Shown here piece after piece: positions 9,471-18,095 of a DNA stretch of 64,000 nucleotides. Origin of the DNA: Acidimicrobiaceae bacterium (GTDB taxonomy: Bacteria > Actinomycetota > Acidimicrobiia > Acidimicrobiales > Aldehydirespiratoraceae). The number at the start of each line of letters is the position of its first letter. Position 1 is the stretch's first letter. Location of the stretch: the NCBI GenBank assembly GCA_009843915.1, contig VYCM01000001.1, positions 1 to 64,000 of the forward strand, given 5' to 3'. The notes beneath the pieces were generated by a model, which did no database searches, had not been told where the DNA came from, and was given only the letters and a program-made list of their open reading frames with translations. The position numbers and the translations under genes were made by a program.

Positions 9471-10988
9471 GTGGCTGTTCCGAAGACGGTCGGGCTTGAG
9501 ACCGAATACGGCATCGTCCACCGGGGCGCTCCGGAGCCCAACCCGATCTCGGCCTCGTCGCTGCTGATCAACGCCTACCTGGTCGGCACCCATCAGGCAC
9601 CCGAGCCGGGCCGGGCCGCGGTGAGCTGGGACTTCACCGACGAGACGCCCGGCAACGACGCCCGGGGCGGCGTGCCAGCGGGCTCGCTCGCTCCCGAGAT
9701 CGAGACCCACCTGGTGAACGCAGTGCTCACCAACGGCGCCCGCTACTACGTCGACCACGCCCATCCCGAGCTGTCCACCCCCGAGTGCGCCGACGCCCGC
9801 GCGGTGGTCGTCTACGACCGGGCCGCCGAGCTGATCGCGGCCCGCTCGATGGAGGCGGCCCGGATGCTGCTGCCGCCCGGCGAGGAGATCGTGGTCTACA
9901 AGAACAACTCCGACGGCAAGGGCAACAGCTACGGCTGCCACGAGAACTATCTGGTGAGCCGGGCCGTGCCCTTCTCGCGCATCGTCACCCACGCCACCGC
10001 GCACTTCGTGACCCGCCAGATCTTCTGCGGCGCCGGCAAGGTGGGCAGCGAGACCTCCGGCATGCGCCTGGACGACGCCGGCTACCAGATCTCCCAGCGG
10101 GCCGACTTCATCGAGGAGGAGGTCGGCCTGGAGACCACCCTCAAGCGTCCCATCGTCAACACCCGCGACGAGCCCCACGCCGACGCGGCCAAGTACCGGC
10201 GCCTGCACGTGATCGTGGGCGACGCCAACATGTCGCAGGTGGCGACGTTCCTCAAGGTGGGCACGACTGCGCTGGTCATGGCCCTTACCGAGGACGACGC
10301 CGTGCCCCGCGAGCTGCGCTTCGCCACGCCGGTGGCGGCGCTTCGCCAGGTGAGCCGCGACCTGTCGCTGCGGGAGCCGCTGGAACTCGTCGACGGCGCC
10401 ACGATCACCGCCCTGGGCGCGCAGTGGGAGCTGCTGGCCGCGGCCCGCGCCTATGTGGAGACGAGGGGCGCGGACGCGGTGGGCGGCGACGTCGCGCACC
10501 AGGTCCTGGATCGCTGGGAGGCAGTGCTCGGCGGTCTGGAGCGAGACCCGACGAGCCTCGCTGCCCAGGTCGACTGGGTGGCCAAGCTCCGGCTGCTGGA
10601 GGGCTTCCGGGAGCGTCACGGCCTCGACTTCACCGACGCCCGGCTCCGGGCCCTCGACATCCAGTACCACGACCTGCGCCCCGCCAAGTCGCTGGCGGCC
10701 AGGGCAGGGCTCGAGACCCTGGTGGACGAGGCCGAGGCCGAGTTGGCCATGACCGAGCCGCCGCCCGACACCCGCGCCTTCTTCAGGGGGCGCTGCCTGC
10801 AACGCTTCGCGGCGGAGGTGGTGGCGGCCAACTGGGACTCGATCGTCTTCGACGTGGGTGAGGGCTCGCTGCGACGGGTCTCCATGACCGAGCCGACGAG
10901 GGGAACGGTCGCCCATGTGGGGGCGATGTTCGACGAGTGCGGCTCCGCGATCGACCTGCTTCGCCGCTTGGGGGCTGCGGGCGCGTAA
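9471..10988 (+). CDS. dop: Deamidase/depupylase of Pup (Dop)
   Basis: Dop removes Pup from target proteins and, in species whose Pup ends in Gln, deamidates that residue. The protein (505 residues) belongs to the glutamine-synthetase-like Pup ligase/depupylase fold: GLETEYGIV near the N-terminus is the metal/ATP-binding strand, YVDHAHPELSTPEC and [15 protein letters not shown] are the conserved active-site segments, and the stretch from about residue 40 to 75 (EPGRAAVSWDF onward) corresponds to the Dop-specific loop absent from PafA. The start is GTG 9471, directly behind a -10 box and so probably leaderless. pup follows 46 nt downstream. The encoded Pup already ends in Glu, so only the depupylase role seems needed here. 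Confidence 0.96.
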   Translation: MAVPKTVGLETEYGIVHRGAPEPNPISASSLLINAYLVGTHQAPEPGRAAVSWDFTDETPGNDARGGVPAGSLAPEIETHLVNAVLTNGARYYVDHAHPELSTPECADARAVVVYDRAAELIAARSMEAARMLLPPGEEIVVYKNNSDGKGNSYGCHENYLVSRAVPFSRIVTHATAHFVTRQIFCGAGKVGSETSGMRLDDAGYQISQRADFIEEEVGLETTLKRPIVNTRDEPHADAAKYRRLHVIVGDANMSQVATFLKVGTTALVMALTEDDAVPRELRFATPVAALRQVSRDLSLREPLELVDGATITALGAQWELLAAARAYVETRGADAVGGDVAHQVLDRWEAVLGGLERDPTSLAAQVDWVAKLRLLEGFRERHGLDFTDARLRALDIQYHDLRPAKSLAARAGLETLVDEAEAELAMTEPPPDTRAFFRGRCLQRFAAEVVAANWDSIVFDVGEGSLRRVSMTEPTRGTVAHVGAMFDECGSAIDLLRRLGAAGA

Positions 10989-11034
10989 CCTCCTTGTGGA
11001 AAACTGAGGTACGCATCGAGCCGGGAGGATTCCA

Positions 11035-11229
11035 GTGGCCGAACGAGAGCAGATCCGCAAGCCGGCGCCGGCGAACCGCGAGCAGTCCGTGGAGGAGGCG
11101 CCGCCCGCGTCCGAGCGGGGCTCGGACATCAAGGCCCAGCTCGACGACCTGCTAGACGAGATCGACGAGGTGCTCGAGACCAACGCCGAGGACTTCGTGA
11201 AGAGCTACATCCAAAAGGGCGGCGAGTGA
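11035..11229 (+). CDS. pup: Prokaryotic ubiquitin-like protein Pup
   Basis: A 64-residue, largely unfolded, acidic tag that PafA attaches through its C-terminal glutamate to lysines of proteins destined for the proteasome. It has the expected charged N-terminus, the helical ARC-binding region ([19 protein letters not shown]) and the C-terminus [10 protein letters not shown]. The last residue is Glu, so the protein is made in the ligation-ready form. GTG 11035 has GGGAGG about 8 nt upstream. The stop overlaps the GTG of prcB (GTGA), so the two are translationally coupled. Confidence 0.97.
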   Translation: MAEREQIRKPAPANREQSVEEAPPASERGSDIKAQLDDLLDEIDEVLETNAEDFVKSYIQKGGE

Positions 11230-12053
11230 GCCTGCCCCGCTTCGGGCCCCACGACGATCCCGGACCCGACTTCGCCGCGCTTCTACGTCTCACCGGTGCC
11301 GGCCCAGAGTCCGGTCCGCTCGGCGCGACCGCCCAGCACCCGCAGGCGCCGCCGGAGATCCCCCACGGCACAACCTGCGTGGCCGTGCGCTACGACTCGG
11401 GGGTGGTCCTGGCGGGCGATCGGCGAGCGACCGCGGGGCATCTGATCAGCAACCACCGCATCGAGAAGGTGTTCCCCGCCGACCGGCATTCCGGTGTGGC
11501 CATTGCCGGAGCGGCCGGCCCCTCCACAGAGATGGTGCGGCTCTTCCAACTGCAGCTCGAGCACTACGAGAAGGTGGAAGGAACCCAGATCAGCCTCGAG
11601 GGCAAGGCCAACCAGCTCGGCCAGATGGTGCGAGCCAACCTGCCCGCGGCCATGCAGGGCATGGTGGTGGTGCCCATCTTCGCGGGCTTCGACACCGCGT
11701 CCTCCAGGGGCCGCCTCTTCGAGTACGACGTCACCGGCGGACGCTACGAGGAGCGCGACCACGCGGCCACCGGCTCCGGCTCGCTGCACGCCGACACCGT
11801 GGTGAAGCTGGGGTTCCGACCGTCGATGACACGGGCCGCGGCTGTCGACCTGGTGCTGGACGCGCTGTACGTGGCCTCCGACGCGGATTCGGCCACCGGA
11901 GGCCCTGACCCTGTGCGCGACGTGTTCCCCGTGGTGGCGGTGATCGACGCCGACGGCTACGTGCGCCTCGACGACGCCGAGTTGCGCCGGCGCACCGAGC
12001 GGCTGCTGCGCCGCCACCGCAGCCGGCGCGAGGGCGACGGGAGCGCATCATGA
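11226..12053 (+). CDS. prcB: 20S proteasome beta subunit precursor
   Basis: The catalytic subunit of the proteasome core. A propeptide of about 48 residues is followed by the processing site HG/TT. Thr49 would become the N-terminal nucleophile, with Asp65 (GDRR) and Lys81 (IEKVF) at the positions of mature Asp17 and Lys33. The 275-residue precursor is about the usual length. The protein contains the conserved AGDRRATAG and GSGSLHAD segments. The GTG start overlaps the pup stop. prcA begins 37 nt after its stop. Confidence 0.96.
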   Translation: MSLPRFGPHDDPGPDFAALLRLTGAGPESGPLGATAQHPQAPPEIPHGTTCVAVRYDSGVVLAGDRRATAGHLISNHRIEKVFPADRHSGVAIAGAAGPSTEMVRLFQLQLEHYEKVEGTQISLEGKANQLGQMVRANLPAAMQGMVVVPIFAGFDTASSRGRLFEYDVTGGRYEERDHAATGSGSLHADTVVKLGFRPSMTRAAAVDLVLDALYVASDADSATGGPDPVRDVFPVVAVIDADGYVRLDDAELRRRTERLLRRHRSRREGDGSAS

Positions 12054-12090
12054 CCACGCCTTCGGTCCGAGCCTCGAAGGGGTACTGGCG

Positions 12091-12780
12091 ATGACGATGC
12101 CCTTCTACGCCCCGCCCGAGCAGATGATGAAGGACAAGGCCGACTACGCCCAGAAGGGCATCGCCCGGGGCCGCAGCCTGGTCGCCTTCCGCTACGTCGG
12201 CGGCATCGCCATCGTGGCCGAGAACACTTCCAGCACGCTGCGAAAGGTGAGCGAGATCTACGACCGCATCGCCTTCGCGGGGGTGGGCCGCTACAACGAG
12301 TTCGACCAGCTCCGCATCGCCGGGGTGCGCCACGCCGACCTGAAGGGCTTCGCCTTCAGCCGCGAGGACGTGGACGCCCGCAGCCTGGCCAACGCCTACG
12401 CCCAGAGCCTCGGGCATGTCTTCACCAACGAGTTCAAGCCGATGGAGGTGGAGATCCTGGTGGCCGAGATCGGCCTGGAGGACGACGGCCGCGGCGACCA
12501 GCTGTTCCACATCCTCTACGACGGCACCGTGGTCGACGAGGACGACTGGGTGGTGCTAGGCGGCGAGACCGAGGAGATCTCGGAGCGCTTCGAGGAGGCC
12601 CTGCCCGATGCGCCCCGCTCGCTGGCCGACGGCGTGCGGGCTGCGGTTGCCGCCCTCGCCGGCCCCGATCGCACCCTCGCCGCCGAGGGCCTCGAGGCCG
12701 CCGTCCTGGACCGCGGCAACGACCGCCGAGCCTTCCGCCGCCTCAATGACGACGAGGTGGCCGCCATCCTCACGGGCTAG
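12091..12780 (+). CDS. prcA: 20S proteasome alpha subunit
   Basis: The structural, gate-forming subunit of the proteasome core (229 residues). The N-terminus [19 protein letters not shown] is the alpha-subunit H0 helix and gating region, and [18 protein letters not shown] continues as the typical first strands. It lacks a propeptide or catalytic Thr, as expected. The start is ATG 12091 (ATG 12097 is also possible). The surface pocket lysines contacted by the GQYL tail of ARC lie in this subunit in known structures. The C-terminal 45 residues are Ala/Arg-rich and less conserved. Confidence 0.95.
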   Translation: MTMPFYAPPEQMMKDKADYAQKGIARGRSLVAFRYVGGIAIVAENTSSTLRKVSEIYDRIAFAGVGRYNEFDQLRIAGVRHADLKGFAFSREDVDARSLANAYAQSLGHVFTNEFKPMEVEILVAEIGLEDDGRGDQLFHILYDGTVVDEDDWVVLGGETEEISERFEEALPDAPRSLADGVRAAVAALAGPDRTLAAEGLEAAVLDRGNDRRAFRRLNDDEVAAILTG

Positions 12781-12821
12781 GGGACCGGCGGGCCGATCCG
12801 TCGCCGCTGGGTCGTGGGGGG

Positions 12822-12827
12822 TACGGT
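12822..12827 (+). promoter_or_regulatory. -10 box TACGGT of a leaderless pafA transcript
   Basis: TACGGT ends 6 nt before GTG 12834, the same geometry as at dop, pafC and tatA. It would uncouple pafA from prcA. Confidence 0.55.
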
Positions 12828-12833
12828 GGCGGG

Positions 12834-14192
12834 GTGCAGCGGCGCATCTTCGGCATCGAGAACGAGTACGGCGTCACCTGCACGCTGCGGGGCCAGCGCC
12901 GCCTGAGCCCCGACGAGGTGGCCCGCTACCTGTTCCGCAAGGTGGTGTCGTGGGGGCGCAGCAGCAACGTGTTCCTGGGCAACGGCTCCCGGCTCTACCT
13001 CGACGTCGGCAGCCATCCCGAGTACGCCACCCCGGAGTGCGACTCGGCCCACGACCTGGTCGTGCACGACAAGGCGGGGGAGCGCATCGTCGAGCGCCTG
13101 CTGGGCGACGCCGAGGAGCGCCTGGCCGAGGAGGGCATCCGCGGCGACGTGTTCCTGTTCAAGAACAACACCGACTCGGCCGGCAACAGCTACGGCTGCC
13201 ACGAGAACTACCTCACCAGCCGCCGCGACGACCTCAGCGACTACGCCGAGGTGCTGATCCCGTTCCTGGTCAGCCGCCAGATATACGCCGGCGCGGGCAA
13301 GGTGCTGCAGACCGCCCGGGGCGCCATGTACTGCATCAGCCAGCGGGCCGAGCACATCTGGGAGGGGGTGTCGTCGGCCACCACCCGGTCGCGCCCGATC
13401 ATCAACACCCGCGACGAGCCCCACGCCGACGCCGAGCGCTTCCGGCGCCTGCACGTGATCGTGGGCGACTCCAACATGAGCGAGTACACCACCTTCCTCA
13501 AGGTCGGGGCGTGCGCGCTGATGCTGCGGATGCTGGAGGACCCGCGGGTGGTGCTGCGGGACATGACGCTGGAGAACCCGATCCGCGCCATCCGCGAGAT
13601 CAGCCACGACATCACCTGCCGGCGCCGGGTGCGGCTCGCCACCGGCCGCGAGGTCAGCGCGCTGGAGATCCAGTCGGAGTACCTGAACCGGGCCCTGCGC
13701 TACGCCGAGCACCACGACCTGTCCGATGAGGAGAAGAAGGCGCTCACCATGTGGGAGTACTGCCTGACCGCCATCGAGCAGGATCCCCTCCAGCTCGACC
13801 GCGAGATCGACTGGGTCGTCAAGCACCATCTGGTGGAGGCGTACCGGGAGCGGCACGGGCTGGATCTGGCCGACCCCCGGGTCGCCCTCGTGGACCTCCA
13901 GTACCACGATGTCTGCCAGAGCCGCGGCCTCTACTACACCATGCAGCATCGGGGGATGGTGGAGACGCTGGTGACCGAGGCCGAGATCCATCACGCCGTG
14001 GAGAACCCGCCGTCCACCACCCGGGCCCGCCTGCGGGGCGAGTTCATCCGCCGGGCCAAGGAGCGGCGCCGGGACTACACCGTCGACTGGGTCCACCTGA
14101 AGCTCAACGACCAGTCACAGCGAACCGTGCTGTGCAAGGATCCCTTCAAGTCCCACGATGAGCGGGTGGAGAAGCTGATCGCGTCCCTCTGA
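12834..14192 (+). CDS. pafA: Pup-protein ligase PafA
   Basis: PafA uses ATP to join the C-terminal glutamate of Pup to a lysine of the target. The 452-residue protein matches the family length. Key segments are [12 protein letters not shown] (residues about 5-16, metal and ATP strand), [21 protein letters not shown], and [16 protein letters not shown]. It shares its fold with Dop but lacks the Dop loop. GTG 12834 sits directly behind a -10 box without a ribosome-binding site, so the transcript is probably leaderless. pafB and pafC follow, as in mycobacteria. Confidence 0.97.
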   Translation: MQRRIFGIENEYGVTCTLRGQRRLSPDEVARYLFRKVVSWGRSSNVFLGNGSRLYLDVGSHPEYATPECDSAHDLVVHDKAGERIVERLLGDAEERLAEEGIRGDVFLFKNNTDSAGNSYGCHENYLTSRRDDLSDYAEVLIPFLVSRQIYAGAGKVLQTARGAMYCISQRAEHIWEGVSSATTRSRPIINTRDEPHADAERFRRLHVIVGDSNMSEYTTFLKVGACALMLRMLEDPRVVLRDMTLENPIRAIREISHDITCRRRVRLATGREVSALEIQSEYLNRALRYAEHHDLSDEEKKALTMWEYCLTAIEQDPLQLDREIDWVVKHHLVEAYRERHGLDLADPRVALVDLQYHDVCQSRGLYYTMQHRGMVETLVTEAEIHHAVENPPSTTRARLRGEFIRRAKERRRDYTVDWVHLKLNDQSQRTVLCKDPFKSHDERVEKLIASL

Positions 14193-14204
14193 CCCCGGCC
14201 CCGG

Positions 14205-14210
14205 TAGCGT
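14205..14210 (+). promoter_or_regulatory. Putative -10 box TAGCGT for pafB
   Basis: TAGCGT lies 27 nt before ATG 14238, giving a predicted leader of about 21 nt that contains AAGGTCGGA, a plausible ribosome site. Confidence 0.45.
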
Positions 14211-14237
14211 CGGGTTCCCTGACCAAGGTCGGACGCG

Positions 14238-15149
14238 ATGGACAAATTCGAACGGCTCTTGAACCTCACCGCGGCACTGCTCAACGCGTCGCATCCGCTC
14301 AGCGCCAACGAACTGCGTGAGCGCATGGCCGGTGCCTACTCGGAGGACAAGACCGCTTTCAGGCGGATGTTCGAACGCGACAAGGCCGACCTGAGGGCGA
14401 TCGGCGTGCCCATCGAGGTCTCGACCCTCTACCGGCTCGACCCGCCGGTGGAGGGCTACCGCATCCCGGCCCGGGCCTACGTGGGGCGCGACGTGCGCTT
14501 CGACCCCGACGAGCTCGCTGCGCTGCACCTGGCCACCAACCTGGTCCGGCTTGAGGGCGGCTCCGGCGCGGGCCTGGCCCGGCTGGGCGGCGCGGCATCG
14601 GCCGGTGCCGCCGGGTCGGTCGAGGAGGTGGGCGAGCTGCCCTTCCATGACTCGCTGGGGAAGTTGGTGGCGGCCGCGGTCGGGCGCCGGGAGGTCTCGT
14701 TCGTCTATCGCGGGGCCGAACGGCGCGTCGAACCGTGGCGCTTGTCGTTCCATCGGGGCCACTGGTACCTGGTGGGATGGGACGTCGGCCACGGCGAGGA
14801 GCGCATGTTCCGGGTGGATCGCATCGACGGCGAGGTCGAGGAGCTAGGCGATGCGTCCCGCCCGGTGGGGGAGGGGCCCGATCCCCGCACGCTCAGGCCC
14901 TGGGAGTTCGGCGCGGGCGAGGCGGTCGAGGTCCGGGTGCTGGTGGACGCCGACCAGGCGAGCTGGGCCTGCCACCGGGCCGGTGTCGACGGCGAGCGCC
15001 AGCCCGACGGCTCGGCCGTGCTCACCCTCCAGGTGCGCGATGCTGCCGCCTTGAGGTCGTTCGTGGTGGAGTTCCTCGAGCACGCCGAGGTTGTCGACCC
15101 CGACCGGCTGCGCGACGAGGTCAAGGCCTGGCTGGAAGCGCTGGTCTGA
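14238..15149 (+). CDS. pafB: WYL-domain transcriptional regulator PafB
   Basis: Together with PafC this forms the regulator that, in mycobacteria, activates DNA-damage genes independently of LexA; the ligand-sensing WYL domain and the winged-helix domain are both present. The N-terminus FERLLNLTAALLNASHPLSANELRERM is the helix-turn-helix, and the WYL core is around residues 155-200 (VSFVYRGAERRVEPWRLSF then HWYLVGWDV and RMFRVDRI). Length (303) is close to the family. It is separated by 25 nt from pafC, which has its own -10 box. Its role here is inferred from orthology. Confidence 0.92.
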   Translation: MDKFERLLNLTAALLNASHPLSANELRERMAGAYSEDKTAFRRMFERDKADLRAIGVPIEVSTLYRLDPPVEGYRIPARAYVGRDVRFDPDELAALHLATNLVRLEGGSGAGLARLGGAASAGAAGSVEEVGELPFHDSLGKLVAAAVGRREVSFVYRGAERRVEPWRLSFHRGHWYLVGWDVGHGEERMFRVDRIDGEVEELGDASRPVGEGPDPRTLRPWEFGAGEAVEVRVLVDADQASWACHRAGVDGERQPDGSAVLTLQVRDAAALRSFVVEFLEHAEVVDPDRLRDEVKAWLEALV

Positions 15150-15162
15150 TTCGCGGACGCCC

Positions 15163-15168
15163 TAGGGT
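15163..15168 (+). promoter_or_regulatory. -10 box TAGGGT of a leaderless pafC transcript
   Basis: TAGGGT ends exactly 6 nt before GTG 15175. The interval GGTGAG contains no useful Shine-Dalgarno spacing. Confidence 0.55.
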
Positions 15169-15174
15169 GGTGAG

Positions 15175-16185
15175 GTGACCCCGGCGCCGGCTGCGAACTC
15201 GACCAGTCTGTCGGTGGCCGAACGCATGGCCCGTTTGCTGGGTGTCGTGCCCTGGGTGGTCGAGCAGGACGGCGCCCACCTCGACGACATCTCAGCCCGC
15301 TTCGACTACCCCCGGGAGCAGCTGCTGGAGGACCTTGAGCAGCGCCTGTTCTTCGTGGGAGTGCACCCGTTCACTCCGGACACGCTGATCGAGGTCCGCA
15401 TCGAGGACGGGATCGTCGAAATCCAGTACGCGGACTGGTTCTCGCAGCCCATGCGGCTCTCACCCGAGGAGGCGACCCGGCTGCTGGCTGCAGGCCGCAG
15501 CGTGCTCGACATGACGAAGGGGAGCGGGCGGGGACCGTCGGGCGACGACGACGAGGCCGCCCCGCTGGTGCGGGCGCTGGCGAAGCTGAGTATGTCGCTG
15601 GGCTCGGAGGTAGCGGACAGCGCCGACTACATCGAGGTGAGTCTGGGCAACGCCCCGTCCCACACCCTCCACGACTTGCGGCGGGCCATCAGCGGGCGGC
15701 GGCAGATCGAGATCGAGTACTACTCCCAAGGGCGCGACGCGATGACGTCCAGGGTCGTCGATCCGGCTCGGCTGCTGAGCCATGACGGCGCGTGGTACCT
15801 GTTCGGCTGGTGCCATCGGGCCCGCGCCGAGCGGGTCTTCCGCGTCGACCGGGTCCGCACGCTGGTCGTGCTGGACTCGGATGCAGAGGTCGACCTGCCC
15901 CCTGGACCGTCGTCGACGCTCACGATCGACAGCGTGGACCGCACGGTCACGATCCGGCTGGCGCCGGAGGCCGCCTGGGCCGCCGACTACTACTCGGCGC
16001 GGGAGCGGACGGAGCATCCCGACGGCAGCGTCGACGCGGTGTTCGCGGTGGCCAGCGAGTCGTGGCTGGCCCGGCTGCTGGTTCAGCTCGGGCCCCAGGC
16101 GGAGATCATCGACATCCACGAGGCCATCGACCCCGATCTGCGATCAGCTACCGCGGCCCGGATGCTGGAGCGGTATCGCCGGTGA
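15175..16185 (+). CDS. pafC: WYL-domain transcriptional regulator PafC
   Basis: The partner of PafB (336 residues). It begins with a helix-turn-helix segment (LSVAERMARLLGVVPWVV and the following DDISARFDYPREQLLEDL), and carries the WYL domain around residues 175-225 (IEIEYYSQGRD, GAWYLFGWCHRARAERVFRVDRV). The C-terminal WCX part follows. The stop overlaps the GTG of the signal peptidase gene (GTGA), so the peptidase is translationally coupled to pafC. Confidence 0.92.
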   Translation: MTPAPAANSTSLSVAERMARLLGVVPWVVEQDGAHLDDISARFDYPREQLLEDLEQRLFFVGVHPFTPDTLIEVRIEDGIVEIQYADWFSQPMRLSPEEATRLLAAGRSVLDMTKGSGRGPSGDDDEAAPLVRALAKLSMSLGSEVADSADYIEVSLGNAPSHTLHDLRRAISGRRQIEIEYYSQGRDAMTSRVVDPARLLSHDGAWYLFGWCHRARAERVFRVDRVRTLVVLDSDAEVDLPPGPSSTLTIDSVDRTVTIRLAPEAAWAADYYSARERTEHPDGSVDAVFAVASESWLARLLVQLGPQAEIIDIHEAIDPDLRSATAARMLERYRR

Positions 16186-16982
16186 CCGGAGGGGCAACGG
16201 CTCGACCGGGCGAGCCCGCCGAACCGTCACCGGCGGAGTCCGCCTGGCGGAAGGCGGCCAGCTGGGCGGTCGGGGCGCAGCCGCCCGGAACGCAGCCGCC
16301 CAGAACGCCCGCCGACGATGCCGCGCCCGTGGACGATGCCGCGCCCGTGGACGATGCCGCGCCCGTGGACGGTGCCGACGATGCCGCGCCCGTCGAGGAT
16401 CCCGACGGACCGCCGCCGGCTCCGGGCCGGCGCGCGCTGTCGGTGGCCGTCGAGTGGCTCGTCGTGCTGGTCTGCGCCCTGGGTCTGGCCCTGCTGCTCA
16501 AGGCCTTCTTGGTGGAGGTGTTCATCATCCCGTCGGGCTCGATGGAGCCCACCCTGGTGGTGGACAACCGGGTGGTCGTGTACAAGCTCGGATACCGCCT
16601 CCACGACGTGAACCGGGGCGACGTGGTCGTGTTCGACAATCCGGGCCAGGGCCCGGGCATCGACGACCTGATCAAGCGGGTCGTTGCCCTGGAGGGTGAG
16701 ACCTTCGAGATCCGGGCCGGCTCGGTGCACATCGACGGCACCCGGCTGGAGGAGCCCTACCTCCAAGCGGGCGAATCGACGCTTCCCAAGGCGCCCATCC
16801 CGGGCTGCGTGAACGAAGCCGCCTCGACGTACTGCGAGGTGCCCGAGGGCACGGTCATCGTGCTGGGCGACAGCCGCGAGGACAGCCGCGACAGCCGCTT
16901 CTTCGGACCCGTGGACGTAGATGACGTCGTGGGCCGGGCCTTCATGAAGATCTGGCCTCCGAACGACATCGGCGGCGTGTAG
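16182..16982 (+). CDS. lepB: Signal peptidase I
   Basis: A membrane-bound serine protease that cleaves signal peptides from exported proteins. The protein (266 residues from GTG 16182) has a long Pro/Ala/Asp-rich cytosolic N-terminus, one transmembrane helix (about residues 86-112), then the S26 motifs: FIIPSGSMEP with the nucleophile Ser120, and DDLIKRVVAL with the general base Lys165. The GDSREDSRDSRFFG segment is the conserved box E. The N-terminal region contains four 18-bp DNA repeats coding for DDAAPV. Coupling to pafC and proximity to tatAC suggest co-expression with export functions. Confidence 0.94.
   Translation: MTGGATARPGEPAEPSPAESAWRKAASWAVGAQPPGTQPPRTPADDAAPVDDAAPVDDAAPVDGADDAAPVEDPDGPPPAPGRRALSVAVEWLVVLVCALGLALLLKAFLVEVFIIPSGSMEPTLVVDNRVVVYKLGYRLHDVNRGDVVVFDNPGQGPGIDDLIKRVVALEGETFEIRAGSVHIDGTRLEEPYLQAGESTLPKAPIPGCVNEAASTYCEVPEGTVIVLGDSREDSRDSRFFGPVDVDDVVGRAFMKIWPPNDIGGV
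16314..16394 (+). repeat. 18-bp in-frame tandem repeat inside lepB
   Basis: Units at 16314-16331, 16332-16349 and 16350-16367 are near-identical; a fourth at 16377-16394 follows a 9-bp insertion. Each encodes DDAAPV in the cytosolic tail of the signal peptidase. Copy number may vary between strains. Confidence 0.9.
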
Positions 16983-17010
16983 CCGCACCCGCGGGACGCG
17001 CTGGTTGCGT

Positions 17011-17016
17011 GATACT
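17011..17016 (+). promoter_or_regulatory. -10 box GATACT of a leaderless transcript
   Basis: GATACT ends 6 nt before ATG 17023. It departs from TANNNT only at the first base and supports ATG 17023 over the upstream TTG 17005. Confidence 0.4.
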
Positions 17017-17022
17017 GGCCTG

Positions 17023-17769
17023 ATGGGTACCCGCATACCGGCTCTGCTGGCGCCGCCTATCGCCTTCGCTCACCGCGGGGCGCGGGCCCATGCCCGGGAG
17101 AACACGCTTGAGGCGTTCGTGCTGGCTCGCCAGATGGGAGCCACCGGCATAGAGACCGACATCTGGATCACCGCCGACGGCGAGATCGTGTTGAACCATG
17201 ACGAAGCCGTCGGGGGGCTGCCCACGCTGTCGACCCGCCGGATCCTGGGCCGGTCCATCGCGAGCCTGCCCCGATCCCGGCTCCCGGGCCATATTCCCAC
17301 TCTGGGCGAGTACTACGAGCACTGTGGCACGGATCTCCCCCTGAGCGTCGACGTGAAGGACGCGGCCGCCTTCGCCGGCCTCATCGCGGTGGCCAGGGAC
17401 CACGGCGCGGCCGACCGGCTGTGGGTCTGCCACCACGACGTCAGCGTGCTGCAGTCCTGGCGGGCGGCCGCGCCCGAGGCTCGGCTAGTCCACTCCACCC
17501 GCCTGGAACGGCTCCCGCGAGGCCCCGAGCGCCATGCCGCCGATCTCGCCGAGGCCGGCATCGACGCGGTGAACTTCCGCCGCGAGGACTGGAACGGCGG
17601 GCTCACCACGCTCTATCACCGCTTCGGCCGGTTCGCCCTGGGATGGGACGCACAGCAGGCCCGCCAGATCGCCGAATTGGTGGACGCCGGCATCGACGGC
17701 GTGTACAGCGACCACGTCGACCGGATGGTGGAGACCCTGGCCCGCTTCACGGGCCACGCCGGCGCCTGA
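17023..17769 (+). CDS. Glycerophosphodiester phosphodiesterase family protein
   Basis: Predicted to hydrolyse glycerophosphodiesters to glycerol-3-phosphate and an alcohol. The GDPD signature is FAHRGARAHARENTLEAF near the N-terminus (catalytic His followed by the ENT glutamate), then GIETDIWITADGEIVLNHDE supplying metal ligands, and SVDVKD. The 248-residue length fits the cytosolic UgpQ-like class, and no signal peptide is seen. ATG 17023 is preferred because a -10-like box lies 6 nt upstream. The gene sits between the signal peptidase and tatA region, with no obvious functional tie. Confidence 0.88.
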   Translation: MGTRIPALLAPPIAFAHRGARAHARENTLEAFVLARQMGATGIETDIWITADGEIVLNHDEAVGGLPTLSTRRILGRSIASLPRSRLPGHIPTLGEYYEHCGTDLPLSVDVKDAAAFAGLIAVARDHGAADRLWVCHHDVSVLQSWRAAAPEARLVHSTRLERLPRGPERHAADLAEAGIDAVNFRREDWNGGLTTLYHRFGRFALGWDAQQARQIAELVDAGIDGVYSDHVDRMVETLARFTGHAGA

Positions 17770-17811
17770 ATCCCCAGTCGTTCCGTAGGGGAGCCGTTCA
17801 CGGCTCGCGGG

Positions 17812-17817
17812 TATCGT
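17812..17817 (+). promoter_or_regulatory. -10 box TATCGT of a leaderless transcript
   Basis: TATCGT ends 7 nt before ATG 17825, which argues for that start rather than GTG 17816, which the box overlaps. Confidence 0.45.
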
Positions 17818-17824
17818 GCAATCC

Positions 17825-18091
17825 ATGTGGATGCTGGCGCCGGCCGCGGCCACCGTCATCGCCCTCGGGGTGCTCATATATGGTTTGCGGGCCGTGGCCC
17901 TGGCCGCGGCCGATCTGACCGGAGCGTTGAGGAAGACGTCGTCGGCGGCCGTGGCCTCCGACGAGCTGTCGCGTTTCGCGGTCCGGCTGGGCGATCACGC
18001 CGAGGCAACCAGGGCGGCGGCCGACCGGTTGCGAGCCAACCGGACCGAGCCGCCCGGTAAGCAGCCGCCGCAAGCTCGGCCTCTAGGCTGA
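17825..18091 (+). CDS. Small single-pass membrane protein of unknown function
   Basis: An 88-residue protein with one N-terminal hydrophobic helix (about residues 3-26) followed by an Ala/Arg-rich amphipathic segment and a Pro-rich tail. I do not recognise a family. It ends just 4 nt before the tatA start, and the tatA -10 box overlaps its last codons. The layout resembles a TatA/B-like plan (short helix then amphipathic helix), but no Tat motif (FG hinge) is present, so I do not call it a Tat subunit. Its position may mean a role in export. Confidence 0.6.
   Translation: MWMLAPAAATVIALGVLIYGLRAVALAAADLTGALRKTSSAAVASDELSRFAVRLGDHAEATRAAADRLRANRTEPPGKQPPQARPLG
18084..18089 (+). promoter_or_regulatory. 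-10 box TAGGCT of a leaderless tatA transcript
   Basis: TAGGCT ends 6 nt before GTG 18096 and overlaps the last codons of the preceding gene. Confidence 0.55.
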
Positions 18092-18095
18092 CGGG

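Noticed and set aside
17825-18091. The small membrane protein as a second TatA/TatB.
   Set aside because: It has a helix plus amphipathic segment but lacks the FG/GP hinge and any Tat-type sequence.
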